Assembly: GCF_901709675.1 (NCBI RefSeq) | Contig: NC_051106.1 | Span: 5,962,001-6,026,000 of the forward strand | Length of the DNA stretch: 64,000 bases | Reading direction: 5' to 3' | DNA from: Syngnathus acus | Lineage: Eukaryota > Chordata > Actinopteri > Syngnathiformes > Syngnathidae | In this document: piece after piece, positions 1 to 16,763 of the stretch | Numbering within the stretch: position 1 is the stretch's first letter | How the letters are laid out: each line of letters begins with the position of its first letter | Position numbers and translations under genes: made by a program | Notes under the pieces: model-generated | Seen by the model: the letters and a program-made list of their open reading frames with translations, nothing else | Databases searched by the model: none | Told to the model about the DNA's origin: nothing

Positions 1-60
1 AGCGTTCCACGCAAACCAATGGAACGAGATGACTGGTCTTTGCCGGGCACGTGTTGCCTT

Positions 61-90
61 CTCTCTCTCTCACTCTCTCTCTTTCTCTCT
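61..90. repeat. CT/TC-rich microsatellite
   Basis: Pyrimidine run of CT dinucleotides with single interruptions, seen directly. Confidence 0.85.
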
Positions 91-3058
91 GGCTTGCATT
101 CCTTTCCTCTCGTCAGTCACAACGGTCCTCTTAACAGCGTCTCTGGCTCACTCGGCTTTTTCGAGGATGTGAAGAAGGGAAGCTTTGACGCCGGCAGCAT
201 GCGTGACGCTCTCTCCTCTCAGATTAGCACCTCAGCCGCTCCTCCGTAATCTCCTCCTTTACACCTCCCTCCATTCTTTGCCCCGAAGGACCGGCTGGCC
301 GGAAACATGTATTCCTTGGATGATTTCGGGTAGGGCAACCGTATTTGTGTTATGGTGTTTTGTTGTGTAAGTGTGATAGAAGATGGCTTTGGAATGCGTC
401 CGTTGGCTCCTCTTTAAGCTGCGTGACCGCAAAATGTTCCCTGGATGCAATTCCCTTGCTCTCCAGCCACGGATTGGAAAAAAATCCTGCTTGTTTCCCT
501 GCCTTTTTTTTTTTCAGTCTGTGTTTCTTTTCTCCAGCCAAGCTCCATTTTGTTTTATTGGCTCAGTCTTTTCCCCGAGTAGAGGGAATGACTTACTCCG
601 TCAGCTGTTCGCAGAGCCTGGCGGGATCTCTCCCATCTGAGTTGCATGCGAGTGTGAGAAAGTCAGTACAGGAAGCGCGGGCGGGATAGAGAGCGCTTAA
701 TCGCTCATGAGTGGGACTACGGAGCCAGATGACGCCTTGATAGCGAGACCTTGGCAAATGACCACGTGATTGCTTGATGCTCCAGACACAGATGTGTGGG
801 ACGCCATGACATTATTCCCAAATTGTGTTTGTGCATTCTAGTAATCTCCTGTCAAGTCTGGCAACATTTTTTTATTCTGGAAAAAAAAATGGAGTCTTGG
901 GGTTACTACTTAAAACCAACCCACAAAAGCAAAATATTTGCATGTTCTCGCTATGTTTGGTTATAGGAAGTATTTTCTTCCCGGAATAGAAGCAGCCTCT
1001 CTTTGAGGATCAGGATTAGTATGCTGAGGAAGGTGAAGTGGAGAGTGGGGGAGGGTTGCTTGTGTCTATACATTGCATGTATCCATAACAATCATTCTCT
1101 GTCAAATAAATGGTCAAAATATCCGGCTTAACATGCTGGGATGAGTCATTGTGTGTCAAAGCGAGTATTTGTCGTAATTTTACCGTAAATTTGGACTATA
1201 ATAATGAAAATAGGGTTGCTGTTGTTACCATGGTGACATGGTCCCCCACTTTCCCCCCATACAACATCGTATATAATGCTCAGTGGTGTTTATATTCTTT
1301 ATTGGGATAAGGCAGGGTTGGGCTAATAATTTTCCAAAGAGGTCATGTGACAAACTGGAACGCTTAGTCGAAGCCGACCTAACATGCTAGTCTTGATTCC
1401 TTATTAATTGAATGTATTTATAGAAAGCAGTGGGAATCCTGCACTGTTGTTATTGTCACTAGTTGCACTTTTACTTTGGGGGGGGTTCACTAGAGTGTTT
1501 GGAAAAGTTCTTAAATGTATTGATCATTACCCAGCAAATGTAAGACCTTGACTGAGTTTGAGGGGTAATCAATGACCGTTGCATGTTAATGGACAATTAG
1601 CGTGCTGCCTCTCTCTTCTTTGGCTGACCTCTGAGGTTCAGGCCATGCTAGTCAATAGCAGCTCATTTGGAATGATCTTAATTGTGGCAACAATGGTTGC
1701 TGAATTTGTCCCAATATGAAACACTTTTCTTGTTTTTTGGAGGGGGGGCATCATTGGGTATAATTCCATTGGCAAAATATTGTGGTATTATCCTACCATG
1801 AGTTTACTCTGTGATTCCCAGCGTCCATCTGCCATCCTCTTAATAAAAAAAATAAAAAAAACGCAATAAAATGCTCGTGTGGATGCGAGGGGGGTTGGCA
1901 TTAGGAGCTGTTTGAGATAGATATGAGGTAATCTCCCCCCGGGTTAACACAATACAATAACACGGAGTTTCAATGACACACACGGTCATCTGTTTGGAGA
2001 GCGACATCAGGCCAGTCAATGACTTCATCCATCGCTCGTCTCTTTGTTGCCGGGTGGACATTCATCAACCTCGTCGCCTCGCATACTTGGAAGTCGAGTC
2101 TATTTGTTTTGTTTTTAATTCGCGTTGCGGGAGGGCTAGCGGAGGATTAGCATGCGATTTTTAGTGGAGTCCGACCACCGAGGTTATATTCCATACAGCT
2201 GTTGACCAAAATGGACATCCAACGGGTGCGGGTGCTACGTTATGGCCTCCCTCAAAGCGTCAGTGACTCTGGACTCTTTTACACGCACATCTCCTGCAGG
2301 TTGGTGCTACTCGTTGTGATTGAAGTCCAGAGACCTAGAAATGATGTTACATTCCAATATTTTGTGGTTTTCAGGTAAAAAACATTGTGTGCAAAGAGAA
2401 GTATTGTGATCGGACAACTGCACAGAAGGCAAATCTTTTCTTGTTGAATTTAATCAGATCTGAAATACTAATCTATAATCTTAATCTGTTGTTTAGACAA
2501 AGAATTGAGGTTATTTCGGATTAGCTACTGTGTCGGCGTCGGGCTTTCTTACAAAACTGTCATTTTGTCTTTGCGATGGCTTTATATTGTGTTGTTTTTT
2601 TCCCGGTATGTCACGTTGCCTTTTTTCCGCGTAGGATACAGCCTGACTAATGGAGCCACTGCACCAAGCATCTTCTTTATCCCAAACACTCGAGCAAGCC
2701 ATGTTTATTTCACACGCGGCACGACTTCCAGCTCTAGCGTCGCTAGCGCCTTGGCTTTATCTGCCGCTTCTTCTTCCAGCATACGTCGTAGTCACAATAC
2801 GCAGAATGGGGGGGGTGTAATTGCGATCCATGCAAATCACAGAGACAAGAAAAAAATGTTATGTAGGTCACGCACTGAATAACTGTGCCGTTTGTGTTAT
2901 TTTTTGGTTTTTTTAACTTGTGTAAGTGTAGGAGTATTGCAAACAGATAACTGCCTGAGCTTTTCCACATTCAACCACACTGGGGGATGTTTAGCTAAGA
3001 ACATAAGCACATTAATGTTAGCATTAATGCCATTAAGGCCTCACTATGCTCACACATG

Positions 3059-3085
3059 CACACACACACACACACACACACACAC
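3059..3085. repeat. CA dinucleotide microsatellite
   Basis: About 13 uninterrupted CA units, seen directly; typical length-variable teleost microsatellite. Confidence 0.9.
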
Positions 3086-3754
3086 GAGAGGGCTTAGTTG
3101 CAAGCCGTTCCGCAGGGTTAAAGTGCCCTTTATATGTATCTGCACTTAGAAACACTACAACGGAGCTCAGAGGTCGCTACCTGGTCATCACCAGGGACTT
3201 GAGCGGATTTGGTGACAAAATCTAGATTACAGTATGATGAGGCTCAATGTGATGCATTAGTGGCGTCCGTATACGTTGCAACGGTGGATGAAAATCCTCG
3301 ACGTGATCTCGTTACATTAGCAGGGGATGGGCTGCAAAGTCTAAAAATAGAAATGCTTAAATGAACATTCTTTCGATGTTTGTATCGTGAAACAATGGAA
3401 TCGTTTCGCTGTTTGTTTTCAACAAGCGCATCATTTGTTCTATTACAAAGGTGCAGACTTGACATTGATTCCTCCGGAAAAAAAAATGTCAGCGTGTGCT
3501 GTTTTTAGCTTTCGCGGGCGTTCCTGAAGCACTACTTTCCCCCCTTGAGCAGATTAAAGGTCTTGTTTGAGAGTTAAGTGTTGGTTAATTTAGATTTAAG
3601 ACTGCAGTCATCGGCCTGCTGCGCGCCCGTCTCTAATCCTGCCTGTCGGACAGACCTCCATTTTTTTTGTCAAATGTAACACACACACATTTGTTTTCTT
3701 TACTTTACTCACCAGTGTGTATCTGTGCTAAATTCAGAAGCAGGCTGGATGCAT

Positions 3755-3975
3755 TACAGCGCCTAATTACCTCCCACGCCGACCAGGAAGTTTCCCCCGG
3801 ATGCTGTCATTGCTCCCAGCTGACTACCAGAGGTTATGATTTATTGAAGGTTATTAATTATAATTAATAATGTAGCTGTCGGCTGCTGGAAGAATTAATT
3901 GTAAAGTCTCCCATCACTCCTGCTCATATTTCTTACTGTCGATGGAGAAAGGCGACACATATGTCAAAGCATGTG
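3755..3975. promoter_or_regulatory. candidate conserved noncoding element in EVL intron 1
   Basis: A non-repetitive stretch of about 220 bp with clustered homeodomain-like TAAT/ATTA words (for example ttattaattataattaata near 3850-3870), flanked by lower-complexity DNA. No open frame with splice signals crosses it. The composition resembles vertebrate developmental enhancers, but this is inference from one sequence; I cannot show conservation. Confidence 0.25.
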
Positions 3976-6646
3976 TGCAAGCTTTGCTTTATTTAAAAGG
4001 CCGCCTGGCATGGTGGCCTCCTTTTCCCTACCCGAGGCTTGTTTGACAGTGTGGCAGAAGGCTTTGTGTCATTGCTTTGTTGGTTTTTATTTATCTTCTC
4101 GCTGACCTTTTCTTGTTTGCTTATTGTCTTCTCGTGTTCTTTCAGCCTTGTTCATGAAGTCTGTTTTCCACACAGTTAAAAGGATGCATTTTTGTGCTCA
4201 TCAAATTTGTCACGAGGTTCAGGATACAAACTGTGCTGTATTCCTGTTTTTTTTCTTTTCTTTCTCTCCAGGCAGTTAGGAGGGACTTATGCATATTTAA
4301 AGTTACAAGCCACCATGCACTGTATGGATAACTAAAGCGAGACATTCTTTTTTTTTTGAAAAACAAAATGGATACTTAACCATGACTTTCTGGGCAAAAT
4401 TATCGGAGTAAATTCAATTAAAAAGTAAATGATCAGGCCTCGCACCGGGAGGTCTTGACATTATTCAAAGGGGGCCAATGCCCCCACACTCCCCCCTCTA
4501 ACGCCGCCACTGGCTTATCTATATGTACCCGCCTGTCGCTGTAAATCCGCAACTTTAATAAGGACAAGCACAATTAAAAATGAATAGGTGGGCGCTTAGC
4601 ACAGGTGTACATAATGCTCTAGCTAGCAAACGTAGTTTTCACTCCCAAACTCTTGATTCATCCTATTAATCGAGAGTCACTGAGTGGCATTTGAGCAACG
4701 ACCTTTCGACGATGATGCATCTTCGTCATCCATCACGCACGTGTACTCTCGACACCTCGCGGCCCAAATATGACTAGCATCAAACTTGTTCGCAAAGACC
4801 TTCTTGTCTTCATTAACACTTTCAAAGTATCAGCATGTCAGAGATGTTTACCAGTGAAATTAGACGCTGCGACTAGACCGGAATGCCGCTGTATTTGTGA
4901 CTTGCCCACCGAGACGCCCTTAAAGTCCAAAAGGAGAAATGAAAGCATCAGTCCATTCCTTTGCTAGCTACTCCAGAAATAGTTGCTGCTTTTGTAAGAA
5001 GATCCATCACACACACAAGTGGGACTGTCGCCGTCCCCCCCGTCCCCCCCCAACTTGCCCAACTGTTTGCTGTTTAAACAGGAGAGAGTGTGAAGAGATT
5101 AGCGTGTATCTGTAAACATGATGTCAATGAGGTTTGCTCTATTTGTTTATGGAAGCTCTCATTTATTGGCTGACTCGTGCTTTCTCTTTGTATTGAACGA
5201 TTAATCGATGTAACCAGATGAATCGTATCACTTTCTCTTAGTGACTTGCTAAATATGCTTTCAAACGTCCGCCTGTGTTGCCTTCTGGCTGAGCGGTTTA
5301 TTCCCAGAGGGCGTCGGCTCGGAGGGCAAGGAGCCCAGTGCATTCTGGTCACTATTGGTGTTGAGCAAAAAGCCACCAAAACCACATTCTGTGCTCACTG
5401 ATTTCTCAAAAATATTTCTGCGGGGAATGCAAAAAAAAAAAAACATGTGACCAAAGACTGAGAATGTTGTTGACACTACAGTATATAATTTTATTTTGGA
5501 ATTAATTTCACGGATTTTATTAGAAAATGTAATTTAATAATAAATGTACCGAGATACACATGATCACTCTTGATAAGGAACTATGTGTGTAGCCCTTTTG
5601 TAAAGCCGCTCACATTAATGGCCTGAAGGTGTGAAGGCCAAGAAAAGCAAAGCTTGGCAACAGCGTCTGTGAACTGAGGTAATCACAGTTACTACCGGAT
5701 ATTTTTTTTTTCGGGGAAAAGCGATGCATGTAATGGTGAAGAGGCACTTATTTACGCTACGTATCCCATAATTAACTGAGACAGAGTATCTATTACAGTG
5801 GAAGTTGCTCTTCAAGGAAGTCCGACATCTTTTTTCTGAGGATGCTAACAATCATTCTTTATTCTCATGGGTTTGTTGCCTGAAGACAACAGTGACATTT
5901 AAATACCAGCAAGTAACACCCACCTTTTGCTACAAAGTATTTTGGGAGACACGGGATTTGCCTCTCAGCTCTCTCCACTGTTGCACTAATGTTTTGGTAC
6001 AAAATACAATGGTCTCTTTTACATTGTTGCTTTTCATGGTCACCCTTCGCTCTTTTAGTGCGTGTCCAAAACTAGCAATGTGTTCTGAGTGATTCTAACA
6101 AACCATATCATTACCAGAGACATACACACACGCGTGACGCCCTCTTCCACAGCACTGATGCTCACCGCACCAAAGAACAGAAGGGTGATGTTCGTTTTTA
6201 GTTTTGAGGTTTGCAGCTTTTCAAAGCAACAACCCCACCGTCTTCTTGATTTGTTTGATGTCAGACGTCACATTGCTGTTTATTACCGATGGAAAGGAAA
6301 CTAACCACATTGGGAGACCCACACGAAAGTCACGGTTTTATTGCATTTGTGCACAATTAGAATGTGGAGTGCTATTCGTGATATATAGTAAAAAGTCAAG
6401 TATATGTTGCATTTGTCATCATTCGGCCAGCATTTGATCAACATTTAAATACAGTAGCTTAGTAAGCTCAAGTGTTCATATCTAAGATAAAGTATATTTT
6501 AAATAAAATTGTTTAAGTATATTAAGAATATTTAGCATTACTGTCTTGTCACATTATGCACAATTTTAAGTATTAACATAGTGCATGATTACAGGAAAAT
6601 GGAAATCTTTGGGGGAAAAAAAAACGTAATTATGATTAATTTATTC

Positions 6647-6663
6647 ACCACTAGAGGGAGCCT
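6647..6663 (+). promoter_or_regulatory. CTCF-like motif
   Basis: The sequence ccactagagggagcc matches the core of the vertebrate CTCF consensus (CCAC-AG-GGG-C type) at most positions. It is in the last 150 bp of EVL intron 1. A motif match alone is weak evidence of occupancy. Confidence 0.3.
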
Positions 6664-6772
6664 GGGTACCACACACTGAGATTCATGGTTATCTTATCTG
6701 ATAAAAATGATTAATCTTATCCAAATCCGTGTTCCATTTTCAATTGTCCCTCTCTTTTTCCTTCACTGATGA

Positions 6773-12533
<5,761 letters not shown>

Positions 12534-13560
12534 TCCCAGCTGAGCGACATTCGGAAGGAGAGCAGGAGAAGCTGGAGAAAGACGACGAGGAGGACAAGGA
12601 GGACGTCGGATGGACACAGGTGGAGCCGCGAGGAGAACACCTAGAATGTTCTCTCAATGTTTCTGTGAAGTCGCGTCACAGAGACGTTGTGCCAACATTT
12701 GAGTCTGCCGGACAGCAACGTGTACTGAAAAGAGCGAGACGCACTCGAGGAGAGGAAGAGAAGATGAACTGTCGTGGCGACTTCGTTGTTGTGGTTGTGC
12801 GTGCGTGCGCCTCTCGACTCAGACTGCCCAGTGTTGCCACGTTTTCTTTTGTTCCGTCTTCAAAAGAAAATATTTTTGGTTTTCTAAGTTTGTACTGTTG
12901 TATTATTTAAAATTCTGTGCCGATGTCGTCGACCATGAGTATTTCGGAAAGGACAAATGGAAACTTGCGCACCCTACTTGTCAGCCTTTTATACTTCTGT
13001 TCATTTGATTCCAGACCATTTGTTGGAAACAAGCACAAAGTTGGCAAAAATGTTGCTGAGCTGATGTTTTGATTGCCATGTTCATACCGGGGTCATGCGT
13101 CTGACCTTTTCTTCCTGCAGACAAGTAGCCACTGAAATTCACCTTCTGCTACACCACCAAGGCCACACCACTGAGCGGCCATCCGCCTGATAAAAAGCCC
13201 TCAGGGATGAGGAACCATGACATTTTATCTGAACAAACAGGCTCAAATTTGGTAGCAGTGGGACAGAAAATCTTTTGGACCAAAATGGCAGAAATGTGTT
13301 CTTGAGTCTTTTTTTTCCCCTGGCTTTACACATGCCTACCAAATTTCACATTACTAAGGGAAATTGGCTTCCACTGCTGTATTATGTACAAGTCAATTTT
13401 TTTGGAATGGTCCCAGGTTCCCCATCCCTGGTAAGCGGTTTAAAAAAAAAAAAAAAAAAAAAAGGAAATGGCCGAACAACGTGGTAGTTTTCCTCCCTAT
13501 GTTATGCATGAACCCTTAATCTCTATCAATTTCTTTATTTGGTTAAACAGGAAATAAAAA
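12534..13560 (+). other. EVL: EVL 3' UTR with poly(A) signal
   Basis: Starts after the TAA at 12531-12533. An aataaa hexamer sits at 13553-13558, the first good one on this strand. A 22-A run at about 13441-13462 could be an internal oligo(A). No coding potential seen. Confidence 0.55.
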
Positions 13561-13619
13561 TGGTGGTGCATTTATAACAGTGGTTTGTTTCTATAATGAA
13601 TCCCAGTCTCTATGTAAAA

Positions 13620-13821
13620 CAGGGGTATCGCACTCCAGTCCGAGGGGGCCGCATTCCAACATGTTTTCCAAGATTCCCTCGTTAAGTGCACCTGTGGCAA
13701 AAGTTAGGCTCCTGCAGAAGGCCAAAATGACCAAAATCTTTTCACGCAGGTGTGTTTAACGAGGGTAACTTGGAAAACATATTGGAACGCGGCCCCCGAG
13801 GACTGGAGGTCGACACCCCTG
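13620..13821. mobile_element. hAT-like miniature inverted-repeat element, single copy
   Basis: About 202 bp that is nearly a full palindrome: it begins caggggtatcgcactcc and ends ggaggtcgacacccctg, and the arms contain ccctcgttaag...cttaacgaggg-type inverted segments. It has no coding capacity. The CAGGGGTG...CACCCCTG termini are typical of hAT-family non-autonomous elements (established knowledge). I could not define a clean 8-bp target duplication. Confidence 0.7.
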
Positions 13822-14224
13822 AATGCTGATGATGGTCGCAAAGTGAGGGAGGGGTGCATAATTTAAACATTGAAGGTTGTTTCTATGGAAATATGCAAAG
13901 TTAGCTCAGAAGAATGTGCACAATGGAATGGTCAGTCAATGTTACGGTAGCTCAAAGTGTCTTTGCGGGAGTTTGGATTGTTGCACTCGCATTGTCAGCG
14001 ATGTTCTCATTAAATAAATAAAAAGCTGGATGTAAAAATTCATTCAAGGCAACACTACACTATTGGACATTTCTGCAACACCCGAACAAGTTCTGGCCTT
14101 TGATCCCTGACCTATGAGTGCTTACATTTGGCTCCTGACCTTTGACCCCTGTCCTTACCCAAACAAAATGAAATTCAAATTTGTGAAACAATTTATTATG
14201 TAAAAAATGACCATGTATATATAG

Positions 14225-15366
14225 CAGGGGTGTCGAACTCCAGTCCTCGAGGGCCGCATTCCAACATGTTTTCCAAGATTCCCTCGTTAAGTGCACCTGC
14301 GTGAAATGTTTTAGCTCCTGCAGAACATGGAAATGACAAATCTTTTCACGCAGGTGTGTTTAACGAGGCTAACTTGGAAAACATATTGGAACGCGGCCCT
14401 GAGGACGAGAGCTTGACGCCTGTGACCTTTGACCGTGATATTTCCCTAATAAAGTGGCCTGTTATTAGGTACACTTGAAAATGGCAGTGTACCTAATGGA
14501 GTGTCTGTGTGATTCCCTCGTTAAGCGCACCTGCGTGAAAAGTTTTAGCTCCTGCGGAACGTGAAAGTGACCAAAAACTTTTCACGCAGGTGCGCTTAAC
14601 GAGGGTCACTTGGAAAACATGTTGGAACGCGGCCCCGAGGACTAGAGCTTGACACCTGTGACCTTTGACCATGATATTTCCCTAATAAAGTGGCCTGTTA
14701 TTAGGTACACTTGAAAATGGCGGTGTACCTAATGAAGTGTCCGTGTGATTCCCTCGTTAAGCGCACCTGCGTGAAAAGTTTTAGCTCCTACAGAACGTGA
14801 AAGGAGCTAAAACTTTTCACGCAGGTGCGCTTAACGAGGGTAACTTGGAAAACATATTGGAACGCGGCCCTGAGGACGAGAGCTTGACGCCTGTGACCTT
14901 TGACCGTGATATTTCCCTAATAAAGTGGCCTGTTATTAGGTACACTTGAAAATGGCGGTGTACCTAATGAAGTGTCCGTGTGATTCCCTCGTTAAGCGCA
15001 CCTGCGTGAAAAGTTTTAGCTCCTACAGAACGTGAAAGGAGCTAAAACTTTTCACGCAGGTGTGTTTAACGAGGGTAACTTGGAAAACATATTGGAACGC
15101 GGCCCTGAGGACTAGAGCTTGACACCTGTGACCTTTGACCATGATATTTCCCTAATAAAGTGGCCTGTTATTAGGTACACTTGAAAATGGCGGTGTACCT
15201 AATGAAGTGTCCGTGTGATTCCCTCGTTAAGCGCACCTGCGTGAAAAGTTTTAGCTCCTACAGAACGTGAAAGGAGCTAAAACTTTTCACGCAGGTGTGT
15301 TTAACGAGGGTAACTTAGAAAACATATTGGAACGCGGCCCTCGAGGACTGGAGGTCGACACCCCTG
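14225..15366. mobile_element. hAT-like inverted-repeat element with internal tandem amplification
   Basis: Outer ends are caggggtgtcgaactccag (14225) and its complement ggaggtcgacacccctg (to 15366), the same termini as the 202-bp element 0.4 kb upstream. Inside, the stem region plus an unrelated spacer has been multiplied (see the repeat entry), giving about 1.14 kb instead of 0.2 kb. It contains no transposase. The left flank has atgtatat followed by atag, and the right flank begins atgtatat, a possible but imperfect target duplication. Confidence 0.75.
14277..15366. repeat. 235-bp tandem repeat, about 4.6 units, each with a long hairpin
   Basis: Units start at gattccctcg: 14277, 14511, 14747, 14982 and 15217 (periods 234-236 bp), the last one truncated by the element end. 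Each unit holds an inverted pair ccctcgttaag...cttaacgaggg. In the unit at 14751-14840 the two arms are perfectly complementary over 39 bp with a 12-nt loop. Each complete unit also holds tgacctttgacc, and the spacer ggcctgttattaggtacac...gtgtacctaatgaag. Units differ by a few substitutions. Confidence 0.9.
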
Positions 15367-16763
15367 ATGTATATGTATATGTATTTTTTTTGTGAAAAAA
15401 AAAAATGGCTTTTTTGGTTTAGAAAAAAAAAAACATGATTCTTCTCATCTCTACTTTGCTTAAGATCATAGGTAAGCTGTTTTGTAAGAAACAAACAAGA
15501 GAACATGTTTTTGTCAGTATCTTCTGTATTACATGTATTTGTTTATTATACATTTAAATAGAAACATCACACATTCCAAGTAAGTGTATACAGCAGGCCC
15601 GCAGCAGCATCTGGTCAAGCCAAAGTGTTTTGATTGCAAACACAATACATTTGACGTTTAGGGACTCTGAACTCAGCTTCTCACTCTTCTCATTCTTCCG
15701 ACACTTACGCCTTTCACTGGCGACCGCTCAAGTTTCTGAACTTCTTGATGAGTTGAGTAAAGCTCAGCGTCGACATGGAAAGAGAGTAACATTGTTGAGC
15801 CTTAAAAAAAAAAAAAAAGCCTAAATGACACTAGTGCGCTATTTTGTCAAGCGCTTGAGTTTCAGTGCTGATTTTTCTACTGTGCCCTTGAACGCATCAC
15901 CGAAGACCTTTTCCCTACTGTGGAAAGCATGTAGTACTTCTGGGTGGCAGTTGCTCAGATGGCACCACTTAATAAACACACCTTTCTATTTAATTAAATT
16001 ATTAATGTGATCATTAAGAGACTAGCTAGTTAATGATTTTTCTATTGCTTTGATTGATTTTTTTTTTTATAACACACAGGAGTGCTGATCTGAAGTCGTA
16101 GGCCAGATATCGATTTGATAAATTACTTCGACAACACAAGGGAACATTTTCTACATACCTTTGAGAAAATGTCTATGTCGTTCCAACTACGTCAAACAGT
16201 GTCGTTATCTTCCCTGTAAAACTATTTGTAACTTCCACTCCCATTTTGCTGCTCGGCTCAATTAGGTTAGGTTTGGAGGGGTGGGGTTGTTTTATACATT
16301 TTGAGCCACAGGCTAATTGGCAGCATAATCCCAAACAATTTTTTTTCTGTTCCCACTTTTAGTTGAAATCTGGGAGCCATATTGCTTTCTGCCACCCTGA
16401 AATACTCCTATTGTTTCCAAACAATATGGAAAAAGAGGCAGCAAAAGGAACCACACAACAGTAATAATGGGTGAAAAAACAACAACATGAAACTGTAGAC
16501 CTTACAAAAAAAATTAATGTGCACTGTTGAATAATATTCCTTGTAGTCTCAAATGGCATGGCAGGCCTTTCCATTCAAGTGGAAACTGTGAAAGAAGGAA
16601 ATGTTCTTTTTTTTTTTTTTTTTAACATGCTCGACTGCAACGGAATAGACTAAAGAAGATAGCATCCAGCGTTGAGAAGGAACATCACGTGGAATGTGGT
16701 GTGTCGACCAGTCACATTCACATCGGTGACCCTCCTTCCTGGAGACGTTGAGAAACATCTGCT
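15367..16763. other. EVL-DEGS2 convergent gap / DEGS2 3' UTR
   Basis: No gene recognised. On the minus strand this follows the DEGS2 stop codon and probably contains its 3' UTR. Short open segments near 15.65-15.93 kb do not assemble into a recognisable protein. A/T homopolymers are frequent. Confidence 0.5.

Noticed and set aside
15650-15930. Minus-strand coding-like segments such as VFGDAFKGTVEKSALKLK and HQEVQKLERSPVKG
   Set aside because: Each is short, has no convincing acceptor/donor pair linking them, and resembles no family I know. They most likely lie in the DEGS2 3' UTR or flank.
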